Source of the DNA: Numida meleagris
Lineage: Eukaryota; Chordata; Aves; Galliformes; Numididae
Length of the DNA: 64,000 nucleotides
Assembly: GCF_002078875.1 (NCBI RefSeq)
Contig: NC_034414.1
Coordinates: 23,738,616-23,802,615, forward strand
Direction of reading: 5' to 3'
The translations under genes were made by a program, and so were the position numbers. The notes under the pieces are model-generated. The model searched no databases and had not been told where the DNA came from. It saw only the letters and a list, made by a program, of their open reading frames with translations. This document shows, piece after piece, positions 46,396 through 61,000 of the stretch. Numbering within the stretch: position 1 is the first letter of the stretch; each line of letters opens with the position of its first letter.

Positions 46396-49300
46396 TCAGT
46401 TCACCCATCTGCATCTGTTCTTGCCCAGGCAGCTGCTGCTCTATTTGTATGTTCCCTGGGGGAGCTCTGGTGCTCCTATAAGATCTCCTGTTGCTTTGGG
46501 AATTCACCTTTTAGACATAGTACTTCATTAGCCTCTCATTTATGTAGTTCTGTGAGAAAAGATTTCCCTTCCCAAAAAGCAGAAGAACGAGTTTCCAGCA
46601 GCATCTGTTTGAGCAAAAAGTGTCTATGTAAATAGAGCTGGTTTGAAAGCCTCTGCTATTGGCAAAGGAGCGGCTGGGGAGTTTTTGAAGGAATACTGTC
46701 TGACTGTGCTAGCACTAGGAGGCCCTTCAGAGGCAAAGGCTGAAGAGTTCTGGGGAAGGCTCATGGGGAAGGCTCATGTGCTCTTGAGAGGTCATGTTGC
46801 CCTTGGAGCTATTCTCCCTCCTCCCCTGCCTGGGGCTCACGTAGTCTCCCCTTTTTGCTGTTGCTCATTAGAGAAAGGAGATGTTCCGGATTTTTTGACC
46901 TCAAGGTTCTGTGATTTCTCGTGGTTTTCTCTCCCCCATCGGGCACTGTGGGAGAGCCGTCCCCTCTGCAGGCGATTGTGGGAACGGCCTTGGTCTCACT
47001 TATCACCAGTGACAAATCAATGGCAGCCTTCAGAAAGCTGGCCCCCAGGATCCCCGTTCAGCCCAGCTCTGGAGCAGTGGGAGGCTTTCCCAGCAGATAA
47101 AGGACTCCTTCCATCTCTGACTTGTTGCCTTAAATCTAACTGAGGAAACCTTTTCATTCTCTTTAGGAGCGGCCCCCTCTCTGCTTGATTTGTGTTAGGG
47201 AAGGTGGCGGTGGGTGGAAGGGGGGCACTTGGGGAAGCTGGGGAAATGGGAATGGGGGAGCACTGGGGTTTGTAACATTTTTTCTGTTTCCCTTTCACAA
47301 TAGTCTGGCTGGTGCATGTGGAGCTGGGCTCACAAAGCCTCCCTGAAGTGCCTGGAGTCCCGCAGGGCTCCTCACAGTGCAAGTTTGCTGTGTGTATGCC
47401 TATCAACAATACAGCTGGGCCCAGCAACGGGCTCCAGCTTTGGGCAAATATTTCTACAGCTTTTCCTTAATCGCTTTTGAGGGGAGGAGGGTGAGATGGG
47501 TTTGAGAGGTGGGAGGGGGAAGGAAGGTTTGTATATGTGAGAGAAGGGGAAACAGAGATGTCTGGAGGAGGATTTATCTCCAGCTTCTGTGGTCCAGGGT
47601 TTTAGAGGGAACTTTTGTGAGCATTCCGTATCCATGTTAAAACTAGAGGGTTTGGGGGACATCAGAGGAAGGAGAGAGATGTAGGCAGACAACACATAAA
47701 GGTTTAGGCTAAGCCAGTTTCCTTTTTTATTTTCCTTTTAGTTGAAGACATTAGCCAACGTGCCCCTTCTGAACGGGCTCATCCAAAGTGGTGTAGGCTG
47801 AAAGCATAGTCTTTTTTTGTGCTTAGTATGTCTATAGCTTATTTCTGCTTAACTGTTTTGTATGTTTTTATACTTTATTCCCCTACTACCTGTGAACTGT
47901 CTCTTGATTTCCAGTTTATTTGAACTGGGTCCCAGTTCCAGTTGTGGAAGAAATCAGAGAAATGGTGTCTGTTTAAAGCAATTTATTGCAGCTTGACTGC
48001 CTGATATGTTTTGGCCTTCAGAGTTTCTTGAGGCCACTATTGTAGTCCTGGGATAGTCAGGTAAGCTCTTACCTACACGCTGTTTCTGTCTTCTCTTTCA
48101 AAAACTGCAGTGCAGGTATATAAATGGCATGGAACTGTTTTTGTTGTTTTGTAGAGGTGTTTTTTCAAATTTTTTTTATTTTTATTTTTTTTGCATTATG
48201 AGGAAAAAGTAACCAGGCCACTTCTTTAAACATTCCTTTTCATCCCTGCAAGGCTTGTAGCAAGCCTACAGTTCAGGGCTCAATTCTTACATTTAACAAT
48301 CTGTTGCATGCATTATTTGCTGCGTATTAATGACAAAAATGTCTTCTTAGACCAGATGATTTTGTTAGAGTGGGAATGATGCCAGAAGCTTCATCTTTGT
48401 TCTAAATGCATCATGTCAGAATTTAAATTTGGGCAGGAGATGCTTAACTGTGTCATGATTGTCCTGGAGCAGGGAATACTCCTGCTTTAAAATCGTAGTT
48501 CTGCAGATGCTTCAAACTGAACGTAACTAGGGTCTGCTCATGTGGAGACTGGACTGTCTGGACTCTCTGGCCAAGACCTGGTCCATCTTCCATTTCCAGT
48601 TGATTAAATCTCAGCAAAAATTCCAAATGGAATCCAGTCTCCAAGTGATTGGCAGAATTTAGTAAGTAAAGACTTAACTCTGTGTCAGTGTATGGGATAA
48701 TACACAAGTTGAGAAAAGGCAAAGCTGCTGTGCTATGATAAAACTGGCACTAAAGTTCTTAGTGTGGATATAGCAAATACTTTCAATTAAAGGACATCCT
48801 TGGCTCTTATTTGGAGATGAGGGTAGAATAAGAGTCCTTTTTTTTTTGTCAGAAGAAATAGTTGACATGCCAAATACCCACCTGAGTTAGAAGAATGTGC
48901 ATAACTATCCTTCTGGAGATTCTTTTGAAGCATCTTTATCCTTACTGGCATTAGCTGACTACTCTTTCTTCTGCATCATTCACGATACAATATTTGCAAA
49001 GGCATTCTATCCTTAGCCCATCACAACTACAGGTGAGGGAAGGTCTTTAGGGAGAGAGAAGAACTTTAGTTAGTTAGACTAAAATGCTCTGTCTTTGCAG
49101 AGAAGATTGAACATGTTTTTTTTTAAGCCTCCTATACTTCAGAAATACAGAAAAGTGGAAAATACTCAAAGATTCTTTGTCTTCTTGGAAATCCACTGAG
49201 GCACAGAGGAGTTGTAAGTCTTTGAAAATAAGTACTTGCATGTGCTAATTAGAAGTTAAAAATTCTGACAGCAAAAGCCTCTTTGACTTCTCTGTGTGAT

Positions 49301-52300
49301 GAACGTTGGCTATCCAGTCAGTGACAGGCTTGTGTTGAATAGGAGGTCTTCAGGTAGTCTCCCCAGTGAAGGGCTGTGGAGGAACTGTAGTCTAGCTGAT
49401 GCCTTCTGGACCGAGCGCTCCCTTGCTGGCCTACGGGCAGTGAGGAGGAGAAGGCAGCCGGAGTAGCCTATTTTGGTGTGATACAATGCGGTACTGAAGA
49501 TTGTGTTACAATGCAAAAAATAACATGGAGTTCCCTAAAGAGAGACTGTGAGGAGTTTAGGAGGAAAGAGTAACAGAAGATTACTACTATGGAAATAGGG
49601 AAGCTTGTTAGGTGACAGAAGAGGGATGAAGGGATCTTAGCAAGCGGTTCTGGGTAGCAGGTGTGAGATGCTGCCTCGTGCTCTCTTTTTGTATGTCTTG
49701 CCTGTCTCCTGCTCCCAAGTCTCACCCTTATGTAGTGGCCCACCCACAAAACAGCTTGAATCTTTCAGGTTCTTTTCTGTTTCATGTCCATCGTCATGGA
49801 TAAAAGGAATTTGCAAGTTTGAAAGGCCTATGACTGACTGGTTTGCCACAGAGTTAGGTATCACCTGCGTTATTTCCTTCTGTTTTATTTTATAAGCACC
49901 CAGTACTTCCGCATGTTCACTCTTTGAGTAGAAGATTTATGTAAAAGGGAGCTGATGAAATCATTCACAACAGTAAGATGGACAGCCATCTGGAAGGCCT
50001 GTATAGTAATTCAGTATTCACTTGTTGTGCTGTAAGTAATGTGAGGATAGTGTATTCGTTAGGTGGTGTCATATGGTGCAGAAAGGGCCTATTAAAGACT
50101 GCGCAGATGAATTTAATTCTGGGTTTTCATTAAAGCTTTTTTTCCTCCCCTCTCACGATATATTTCAAAATTATTGTATTATCAATAACAATTGGACTCA
50201 CTTCTGAAGCATGCTATATAGGGTATTATCTTTGCCTGTTGCAAAGTAAGAAGGCTGTTGCTCAGTAAGAATTTTTGTACACCAGGAAGCAAACTTTTAA
50301 AATTCACAACCGAGAAAGTAAATTTACTGAAGCCCTCCTGATTCTGTAACAGTCGTGCTAAACCTGACTCCTCATTTCTCTTCTTTGGAGGGAAGGAGCA
50401 CTGTTGTTGGGGAGTCACAGTGTATCTACTCTTAGCATGCTCTCTACTGCTACCTCTTTGGTTAATTTGTTCCTCGTGGAACTTTCAATGATGTTTAATT
50501 CTTTGCACTCACACATTCCTCATTCTGGAAGGGACTGTGTGTGCATATAGTTTTATTTTTCCCTTGGAGTTGTCCCATTGTATGTCCCTTCTGCTCTTCT
50601 AGGAAGAGGTTACCCAAGTCTCTCCTAACACTGGCAGTTGCAGCTTCTTTCACCTCTTTGACCCATTCCCTGGTGAATGAGAGAGCTGAGTAAAGGCCAC
50701 AGGTCTGCCCATGAAAAACACAAGGAAAATAAGTTGAGATCCATATTAATTTCTCTCCGGAAACTCCCTCTCTGTGATTACAGTTCCAACATCCTCCAGA
50801 AGAAAAGGACGCTGTCCCCCCCTGCAGCCCCCTGGCAAACGCTATGCTCCTTGCAGCAGGGCAAGCAGGCATGGAGAGGAGCAGGTCAGCTGGGGCCTGA
50901 GAACTCTCCCTGTCTGTGTCTTCATTGCAGAAGGGGGATGGGTGCTCTTCTTCCTCTCAGCACCTCCTTGTCCCTTCCCCCAAATCTCCCAAGTAAATAC
51001 AATTTTATTTTATTATATTGCTGCTGATCTGCTGTTGTTTTTCGTACAAAAAAGGTGGAAGGGGCAAGAAGGAACGAAAGAGTCTGGCGACAGGAAGAAA
51101 TGAATTGCCAAAGAATGACACTGGCAGGGACTATTGTTCATTTTAACGCTGGAGCAGGAGCAGAGAGAAATGTTCACACGCCATTCTTGGGCATCCTGCT
51201 GGGCAGGCTAGGAAAGGGGCATTCCAGCTGGTCATGAGATTTGGCCGGACAGTTTGAATTGGACTGAATAGAGTGCTAGCTGTTTTTATTATTATTTTTT
51301 TTCTTATAAAGAAGCCTACTGATTAATTGCAATGGAACCTGATTAAAGGGAGAGTCTGAAACCTGCATAGATGTTACAGACATAAAGCTGTCAGCCTACC
51401 AGCATGTGATAACTGGGCCTTAACTCTTTATGAGACTCACAGGGGAGTCTCACCGAAGTCATCATTGCCCAGTCTGTGTTTACATGTTTGTGTGAGAGAG
51501 GACTTGTCATTTGGGGAAAAAGGTTGTGTGCACAGCAGGAGACCTGTGAGCAAACTCTATATCATGAAATAAGAGTGGCTGAGGAATGAGATTAAGGGTT
51601 AGGGATGTGTTAGGATGGAGAGGTTGTATGCAAATTTGCCCAAATGTTGCTGGTTATATTTTAATAATTTTGCAGAATCTAGTAGCCCTTGTCCCCACCT
51701 GTCTCTTCTGTGCTTTCCTGAATACAACAGGAAAAATCCACGAAGGGACCTGGAAAGTTCCACAGACTCCTTGCGGATTTTTGCAAACAAATTTGGTAGA
51801 AACTTGAATAACCCTGTGATGGATATAACATGAAGTACAAGGTATTTATTTAAAGAAAGCTGTAATCTGTGAGAGAACAAAGCCATAGTTCTGGTGAATG
51901 CAGGTACTGGTATGAAGATTGAAAGTGGAGAGCTAACTTGGGCATGTTATCTCAGCAGTGAAAGGGTGAAGTTTCAAGATGCTTAGAGAACCCTTTCTAT
52001 GAGCAAAAACTCTTACTTTTATTATTTATTGGTTTCATTTAAAATCAATGGGAAAGAAAAGGTCTAAGACTACGTTCTGGTTTTCTTTAAACTATTCTAT
52101 TTATTACTCAACTGATTTAGCGTCTGGACAAGGTTGAATGCTCTCTGTTAATTTTCCTTCTTTAATATCATGTTTGTTGTTCGCTTCTTCTGTTGAGAAG
52201 CACAGATGATTTATTCAGACAGACTCTTCAGTCTTTGAAAGGGGTCTCTGTGTTGCAGTGTGAAGAGATTTGGGAGGGGGAACACTCGTGCCCCCCAGCA

Positions 52301-54763
52301 ATGTTCAGCTTCAAGTGTGGCACAGTAAAGGACAGCAATGTAAGATCTCTAATGAATATGCTCTCCAGACGTTTTATCCTTTTCTACAGCAAACTCTGCA
52401 CGTGTGTGCCCACTGGCTCGGAAATGTTTCCGTAGAGAGGTGAAAAGAGCAGGGATACATTTGGTAGCGAACAAAGGTCCTTTGTGGGCCCTTTGGGAAC
52501 ATGACTGAGGGATTACTTCTTGCTATCTAAAATCTTCCAATTCATCTATCCAAATAAGAAAGATTTGTGGAGACAGTAAGAGATTCCCGAGTTGGAAGTT
52601 GCTCATCTTCCTTTTTCTTGTCCTGCATCTGTAGTTGCTTCCATCAGAAGCTACCGGCTTGGCATCACAGGAAGCAGCTGGCAAATGGGAGAGTCTTTAT
52701 GCTCAGCTCCTTCCTACTAGGAGAAGGAAAAATATGTTAAAACAGACAGAAATATCCTCTCTCTGCATAAACAGTCATTTTAGATGGAGTATACAGGTAA
52801 GAAAGATGTTGTGCTAAGTCAATACAATTCATCAGTAACATGGAGAACGGCATGAATAGACAGTTAGGATCTTTTGCTGTTTTCACTACCTCCTTTTCCT
52901 GGAAAGAGAGCCTGCTGCTAGGGCTGCTCCTGCAGGTGGCTGTGTACCAATCCTGAGAGCATAGAATCTGCTGAGATCCCAATCAGGGAGACAGGGAGTG
53001 AACATCTGCTTGTAGCTGACCTGGGAGTTAAGTTTCATGGTAACTCAGCATTGTCATAGACAAGGAGTGAGGAATAGCAGTTTCCTCATTCTTATTCTGC
53101 ATTTTGAATGCAGAGAGAAGATGATGGATGAGAACCGTTGTAGCTGCAAAAAAAAAATCTAGCAGAAAGCAAGACCCAAAAAGTCTGCTGCTCACACAAT
53201 CGAGTGGGAGGTTGGATGGAGGAGTCACTTATGGACAAAAATATTCTTTCTTGGTGTCTTCCTGTATCTTGCTTCTTATTTCTGTTTCTTCTGTTTGTTT
53301 GTGCCTCCCCCTCCTTCCTCCCTACCACCTACTAGTCCTGCCCTAGTCCTTTCCTGCAGCTCTGTTAACGTTTAACAAATTTCCCTTCAGTTCCTATGTT
53401 TCTTTTGGCTGTAGCTCAAGGCAAACTCCCCAGATCCAAAACTAATTTAGGGCTCTGAGCAACAGTAGCATTTAAATGTTGGCTTTATGCCATCAGGCGG
53501 GCAGCCTCTTCACTGAGAAGAAATCTAATTCCAGTGTTTATTAGATCAACAGTGGCCTCAGGGCTGGACTTCCTTTAATGTTGGCCTTTTAATAATTGTA
53601 AGGCTAATACAGGAACTTGGGACCCCCAGGAGGGACTCAGGAGCCTGGCTCTGACCTTGTTTTTGGGATGCAGAACTTGGTTCTTACTTAATTTGGGTCA
53701 GGGAGCTTAGGGGAGCAGGCAAGTGAAGTGGGGCAGGAGGTGTTATTTTGACTTCCCAGCAGCGTGTGTAAATCCTTCCACATTTGTGCAGTAGTGACTT
53801 TGATTTCCTGCAAGTTTGTTTTAATGAGCTCTCTGGGGTGAGGACCTAGGTAGGGCAGGGCACGTTGTGCCCTGGTTAAGAAGTGGACTGGGACTGGGTA
53901 GGATCTGTGTTAATTTCTCAGTTTGGCCACAGTCTCTTTGGGAAGTCACTGAGGGCTCAGGTTTCCAAGCAGGAGCAGTGCCTGCAGTGGGAGGTATGAG
54001 TACTTCGCAATACTGAGAGTCAGGTCTAAATCTGCTTGGCCAGATGTGTAATGAAGCTTAAATGTCTAATTTTCCGCTGGTTTTAAACGACTTGGGCATG
54101 CAAATACTCACCGATCTGTGCTGTTGGGCTTCCATTTCTGTTTTTGAATTGAAGATAATATTTCCCAGCTTCAAGGGGTGCTGAAATTGTTCATTAGTGG
54201 AAACAGGTGCTCTGACATTGCAGTAGTGGAGGCCACACAAATACCTCGAAAGGTATGGTTCCAGAACTAGGCTGCTTTGCTTTTCCTGCATCTTCCTCTG
54301 CCTGCCTCAGCGGAGTTGCTATTATTTTGTTGAAGGTGAAGGTGAAACCCAATGTCAACAATATGAGACTGGTTATAAGGAATCCTGTGGTGCTTTTTCA
54401 CTATTGTGGTTAATTTTTCTGGGGTGTGAATATGAATGAACTGTGGAGCTTGTGGATTTGTACAAGGCAGCACCTGAGACCTATGGTTGAAGCAGAGGAA
54501 GAGTTTTGTGACCACTTTGTAAATGATGCAAAGGAGTCTGAAGTCCAGGCACTGTGGGAGGTGCAGAACGGTGCTTCGTGAGCTGCCTAGAAATCAAGCA
54601 AATGCGGGTGGGCTGAATAGGGGCTGATGTACAGCATAGCTGCCCTGCAGTAACCCCAAGTCTGAAGTTCTTGTTTTTCCTGTTGGCAATTCTATTGGAA
54701 AGAGCTTGTCCCATCTGAGCCCATAAAACATACTTATGTTAAGCTTGTATTTTTGAGTGCAAT

Positions 54764-54775
54764 TGTGTATATATA

Positions 54776-54812
<37 letters not shown>

Positions 54813-54833
54813 GCATATATATTGAAATAAATG
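54764..54833. repeat. (TA)n/(TG)n compound microsatellite
   Basis: TG and TA dinucleotide runs alternate (GTGTATATATATGTGTGTGT, later TATATATATATATATATATG, then CATATATATTG). It resembles the microsatellite at 2.92-2.98 kb in composition. It lies in LRP4 intron 1. Confidence 0.9.
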
Positions 54834-57367
54834 TTACTGGTAGAAATTTGTTGTTTTTTTTTTTCTTTCCCTTTTTTTCCTTTTAAGTTAATCCAGTTCC
54901 CTGGTAGGCAGTGCAGTTGCTCTGATGTCTCTGTGGTTGTGTGGTACCTCTCTTTGCCAGACCCAACCCTGTTCTTCCAGCTCAGTCGGGGCCAGCTAAT
55001 AATTGGCCCTTTGCTGTTCATCCTCTGAGGGCAGCATAATATCATGTGTGGGGTTATTTTTTTATTTTTTTAGAAAAAGCAATACGGAACAACTCTCTTT
55101 GTCCCAAGATAGCTATGTTTATCTTGTGGTTTTTGCTTTTGAAGTCCTCCTGCATGTGGGATTGCAAAAATGAGCTTCTGCCTCCTTATTGCCACAAAAC
55201 CACACTGTGTATCCTACCCCTTCCCTGGAGAACTCCTCTACTAAGCCAAACTATTGTGGTTGACTTCCTAGTTTCTTGTGTGGCAAAGAGCTGGAAAGCT
55301 ACAAAGCTCAGATGCTCCACCGCTAATATGATGGCCTCTTTAAAGGGGGACTAAAATAAACTCCTTAAAATGGCCCTGTAAGAGAACAGTCTCTGTCTTG
55401 TCCAGGAACCTGTCTTTTTCTTTGTCATACCATAATGATGAGAAGAATTTCACTGCAGCCCACAAGAGCCAAAATGGGCTTTTTGAGGGGGAGACCTCCT
55501 GTTGTCTCCTTACCCTAGTGCTTGGGCAACTGCAGTACTGCTAGAATATTAGGTTCCCTGAAAAGGAGGACTTTGCAATGCTTACATCTTTTTTCCAGAA
55601 ATAAAACTATGAATATTCGCTTTGATGAGTTCTGGGACTGATCAGGGCAGAGGAATTCAGCTTTTACCTTGAGCAGGTTAGATGAACAAAGAAATATTGT
55701 GTCTCCTAGATCTCAAGAAAAGTTGGGCATGTGCTCTGAAAGGCAGAACATCCTTGCAGCTAGTCCACTGCCTGGAGCATCAAAAGGATGAAGGAGGCTG
55801 ACTAATAATTTCCTGTGTAAGAAACTTACTCAGTGTACTTTAGAGAACCAGTGCAGGAGGTTACCCTGAAGGCCAGCAATGGCATCTGAATGTATTCTGA
55901 GCAAGGTTATGAATACTTTGTAAATCCGGATAGCTCTGGTTTGAACAAGCAGTGATGTACTAATTAACAAAGATTAAATCGTGCAGTAAAGGAGACTAAA
56001 AGATCAAGAAGCTTCTGAATCTAAAGAGAAAGGAGCCAATTTCTTAGAGAGTCTGTGGCAAGTAGGTGATTGTGTAGGATCTTTTGTGCTCTGAATGTTT
56101 CTAAATATGCTTATCAGACTTTTAATCCTTGCAACTCAGATCCAAAAGTGTCACTTTTAGTTTTCCTTGGCTCTGTGATGCCTCTGAGTGATACTTTTCA
56201 AGCAGGGATGGCAGTAGTGCTTCTTGCTCTTATCTGTACTGTTTTGACCACTCTGTTTACTTAGCCCTCTTCCCCTCATTCTTGAGACAGCTTAGCTGCA
56301 ATTCAACAGGTACAGTTTATAGGGAATAGATTAAGGCAAATCAGCAATAAATGATTCTTTCTTCAGTGGCATCTTCAGGACTGGTAGGCCATATTTTCAA
56401 GAGTGTCAGCAGACAGGACTATATACAGCTGTCCTCCTGTATGAAACTGAAGACCAACTTGGTTTCTCTTTGCTAGTTGTTGGATTTTTTTTTCATTTGT
56501 TTCCATTTTAAAACATTTTAGCTCAAATTAGGTTGAGTTAGACCATGCACTGTGAGATGACAGCTCTGTCTTTCTTAGCTGCTACACAAGGGATTTAGTG
56601 AAATCTCAAAGACACTCAACTTGGAAGAGGATGTTATATCAATGTGAGCAAAACCAGAATGAAAGTTGAAACTGTACTAACAGATTGTTTGCCCTAAAAG
56701 ATAATACTTAGGCTACCTGAACTAGACGAGATGAATAAGATGAAGGAGGAATGCATGGATGCAAATTAAAGCTTTGTTTTCTCGTGTTACTTTTATGAGC
56801 AACAGATGCCAAGCTGTTTTTCGTTAGATGTTATAGTCTGGTTGCTTTCATCTCCATTCAGTGATGGGGAAGAATAGCAAAGCTTCAGAATTTGTGAAGT
56901 TCTGATTCTTCCAAGTCACTTCTAAGAAGTGACAGTGTATCCTTGCTGTGACTGTAGTAAATCTTCAGTACTCCTGCAGCTGAGATAATCATGAGATAAT
57001 TGTGGGATAATCGCTTCTATTATTTACTTCTTTTGCTGACTTTTTCAGATGGGTTGAGCTCTGTGCTTTTGTGACCAGACTGCTACCAAAACCCAAGTTA
57101 GCTAGTTCAGTGCTAACTTTAGATCTGCAGTACACATTAAGGACAGCAGCAACAGAAGCAACCCATTTGCAAAACTGGGATTGTAGCAGTGAAAGAAAGC
57201 ATCTATTTCCAGGGTCTTGCAGATAACCTGTTTTCCAAAACTCTTCCTTCTGAAGGCTGTGTAACATGGCAGCATTTGGTTAAAGAGGTACTTTGCCTCT
57301 AGGTGAACAGGTGCACTTTGTCTATAATTTTAACATCATGCCCCAAATTTATACATCAGCTGCTGTC

Positions 57368-57434
57368 ATAGAAATAATCAAAGAATCATAGAATGGTTTG
57401 GGTTGGAAAGAGACCTTTAAGATCATCTAGATAA
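57368..57434 (-). mobile_element. CR1 LINE 3'-end fragment (very short)
   Basis: The plus strand shows AAAGAATCATAGAATGGTTT, then GGGTTGGAAAGAGACCTTTA, then AGATCATCTAG, the complement of the CR1 3' terminus. Only about 60 bases are recognisable. The element is oriented opposite to LRP4 transcription. Confidence 0.88.
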
Positions 57435-58610
57435 CCTCTTAAGATTCATACGAATCAAAGCTGTTTTTCCCTTTCTGACCATTTGTGGTATTCTGAAACT
57501 GATGTCAGTAGTGTTCCTATGTCTCTTACAGCTTTTAGCCCCCATCACCCTGCCATTTAGGTTAGGCTTGTATACTCACCTGAAGTATAAATAAACAGGT
57601 GATGAAGGTATAATGTAGTTGAGCATAGAGATGAGTTGCTGCTTTGAGAAAAGAGTGTTTGACAAAGAGGACTTGCAGGATGTAACCTTTTAAGTCAAAC
57701 AGTGGTGATGATGTCAGAAAAGGGAGAAGTCATGTCTGTAAGAATGTCTTTCATAACACTTGGTGGACCCATGTGACCATGATCAGACTATGCCTCTGAG
57801 GATACTTCTTTGTCTTGGCCAGTTAAAGTTTTAGGGGATGAACCAATTGTTAGGATCTTGGGTGTTGCATAGTGCAGGCCACATCTGAATAACTTGAGAG
57901 GTGATGCTTATCTTGTTTCCTTCTGTTAACAATTGTGTGTTTCCTTGTGGCAAGCACAGCACTTCTGTGCATTTATCCTTATGTTTTTATTTTAACTTTG
58001 CTTTTTGAGGATATATCATGAGAAGACAACCTAGAAGTTTCCCCATAATAGATGGAGAACTTCCTAGCAGGGACATGAGCCAGTGTAACTCCAAAGCATA
58101 TTTCGAGTTATTTGCAGAAGAGAAAGATTGGAGAAATCCATCTGTTTATAAAGCAGTGAAATAGTTAAAGGAAAGCTTTATGAAATTAAAATACTGACGT
58201 TTTCTGTCCCATAGCTGGGGAAACAGACTCCGATGCTTCACTTGTCCTAATCTATGCCATAGTTTATTTCCATAAAGTTTGATATACAAGAGTAGAGGAA
58301 GGATTCCTGACTGCTCCCTGAACTTCATTCTTGTGAACTGATGTGCTAGTGGAGCTTAAGTAGATGAAATCCATCAGAATTACCTTCTTCCTATGGATTA
58401 TCTCTGTTTCTTAAAGCAGCAGGTTGCCCCCCAGGCTGGCACTTTACGGTTGTCTGGTATCTGGAAGATCTCCTACTAACATTTCTGCTGGCCCAGCATT
58501 TGTTTTCTAACTCTTAGTGTCTACTGTATTGTATGATTCATGACAAATAATTAGTAAGTTGTTCATATCCATTATGGGACAGGAAAGGATAGAGGTTATT
58601 ACTGTGTGGT

Positions 58611-58636
58611 TTAAAAAAAAAAAGAAAGAAAGAAAT
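58611..58636. repeat. A-run with (GAAA)n
   Basis: About eleven A are followed by three to four GAAA units (AAAGAAAGAAAGAAATGG). It is a short tetranucleotide repeat in LRP4 intron 1. Confidence 0.8.
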
Positions 58637-60439
58637 GGAAAGTTATCTGTCTCATCATGCTGAGATGACTAATTCTTGCAAAGCATGATGTAGGTTTAAG
58701 ATAGCATTTTAAAATGTTTGTCTAGTGTTTGTGCATTCTGAAAGGGTTTGAACTGCATAGTGCCTGCCTTCCAGGCCGTGGTGTCCAGCTAAAAATTCCC
58801 ACCTTATTCTAGACCAGATGGTGATATTTATGATCTATGTTATGCTGCAGCAGCCTTTTAATGTTGTCCATTTCTGGGTGATATTTTATTTCTGTTTAAT
58901 GTGCTTGAGTGAAATGGTCCTGCATGACTAGTAATGTAGTCCTGTGGCTGAGCGCTTTATATCTGTCCCTTGGCTTCTTCTTTGTAATTCTCTATTGATG
59001 CACAGTTGCACAGGAGCTTGCAGCTATGTAAGGAAATGCCATTCCAGGCTAAAATCAGCAGTATGTACTTTCTGATGGCATCTTTCAAGCATCGCTGTGC
59101 ACTTCGTAACATAATATGGATGAAATGCTCAGTGGTTAAGAGGGTAAATCTGCAGATAATGAAATGCCAAGTCTGAAGAGCTGTTTTTAATAGTGACAGG
59201 AAGGTAATTTCACAAGGTGGGAAGCATAGTGTTCCTCGGGATCCAAGTTTATATGTAGACATAGTAGTCCATAGCAAAAATGTAAATACATTGGATGAAT
59301 GTATTTAGGAGTTAAAATCTCTTCCAGTAAGGGCCTTGGAGGTCATAAGGAGAATGTCAGAGATAGTATACTGGAGCTCATGACTTTCTTTATTTTACCA
59401 AGGATCTGTGCCAGTGAGAATGGATGCTCCGTATACTTCATGTTTCTGAACACTCTAGTAGAGGTAATAGGAAAACTACTGAATAGTGACCATCTGAAAT
59501 ACTGAAAGCCCTTTCTAAAAGATGGCTGTTGGGATTTTCATTGGTTGGCAGGCCTATGGAGCCACAAAACAAAACCTGCACTTTTGACTCCTTCACCAGC
59601 TGCAAATGTTTGAGGGGACCTTGTAATTTAAGGAAGTGGAACGGCTGTCAGTTAGTGGCAGGTAAATGTGTGAAAGCATACAGTATGGTCAGTCGCATTT
59701 GATTCAAGAGGTCTGGAAACTAGAGTAAAAATATTTTATCAGATTCTTGCAGAACAGTTTTAGTGTTATCTGGAAAGAGCTATGTATGAATCTGAAGAGA
59801 AGAGGAAAAACGTCACTCAGGTATTGCTCTCGTCTGTCTGGCCTTGCCTGCTGGAATTTCTCATTAGTCTGGAAATAGAAGGAAATACCTAATACTTCTT
59901 ACCTGCCTTTGGACCAAAACTTTGTGCTGAGATTTTGAAGTGTATAAGGTTTTGGTAGTTGAAAGGTTCCTGTGTGTATAATGGAAGGAACTTCATGGGT
60001 TCTCTAGCATGAGCTATTTTCGATAGGCAGTTGAGTGGTTCCTTGGGGGGGAAAAAAGGAATAAAAGTCCTATTTAGAAAAAAAAAAAAAAAATTGCGTA
60101 AGATTGCCTGTCATTGCCTCTTGTCTGATTTGAAGAACCAGATTGTGAACAGGAAAAAAAATGCAGTGTTGGTTCAGGCTATAAACTGAATATGATTGAA
60201 GTATTGAGAGTAATGTGCAATAACAATGCGCTTGCTATACATTTTATTTTGCCACAGTTAGAATATTTTGTTTAGCTTCCCTACGTTAACCTGTTGCTGA
60301 GGTGTGTGGAACTGAGTGTATTTACCTGTACGAAAATTTATTCCTCCAAGATATGACACTTTATTTAGTCTAAAAGTACATTTTTGGCTGCCATACTGTA
60401 TCATAACATACACCCATGGCTAGCTTGTATTTTATTATT

Positions 60440-60850
60440 ACTCCTTGATTTCTGCAGGCATTGCTGCATCCCAGACTTTTCTTGCCCATTATTCTAATCT
60501 TAGAAGGTCTCATCTGTATTATTTCTCTGTCCTCTGTGGTTTTTGTATAAAATGTTTCCTATTTTGGTCTCACTTCAGGCGTCTTTAGTATGATACTTAT
60601 TCTGTCTTCCGTATTGTTAATGAAGTTATTTAATGGAACTGGATCTAATGCTGATCCCTATGGTATCTACTAGCCATCGCTACCCCCTGCAGCTTGACTT
60701 GCTGCCATTTCTCATTATCTTTTGTTTGTGGTTCTTCAGCTGATTTTTTGGTCCGTGTGTGCTTGTAGCCAAGCCAATTTGAATTAGTTTTTGTGAACAG
60801 GATTTCATGGCAATAATACTGTTCTTTCTGCTCAAAGACACTGGGTATTT
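60440..60850 (-). mobile_element. Probable ancient CR1/L3-like LINE fragment
   Basis: The plus strand carries weakly conserved blocks in CR1-antisense order. TCTTAGAAGGTCTCATCTGT is followed by a stretch like TTAATGGAACTGGATCTAAT with GCTGATCCCTATGGTATCTA (compare 'gtaccggtcccagtactgacccctgtgggacac'), and later a possible TAGCCAAGCCAATTTGAATT ('accaattctctatcca'-like) block. It is highly diverged, and the match is by eye only. Confidence 0.4.
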
Positions 60851-60869
60851 AGAAACACACAGTAATCTT

Positions 60870-61000
60870 TAGCACACTGTGCTGAGGTAATAGTAGTATC
60901 CCTATTTTTAGACATGGGGAAGTAATTTTGTAGAATGTTGTAGAAGACAACAGATAAAGCTAGGACAAGTATCTAGGGACCTTGGTTCCAGTCACAATGT
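60870..61000 (+). mobile_element. Possible second MIR-like fragment
   Basis: GAGGTAATAGTAGTATCCCT, then ATTTTTAGACATGGGGAAGT, then AAGCTAGGACAAGTATCTAG and CTTGGTTCCAGTC fall in the order of the MIR 3' half ('gaggtaggtattattatccccattttacagatggggaaact', 'gcagagctggga', 'aacccaggtc'). It is more decayed than the copy at 32.3 kb and sits directly beside the old CR1-like piece. Confidence 0.4.

Noticed and set aside
46643..47143. 166-codon plus-strand frame
   Set aside because: It begins at a TTG rather than an ATG and is Pro/Leu/Trp-rich in moderately GC-rich intron without domains or splice sites.
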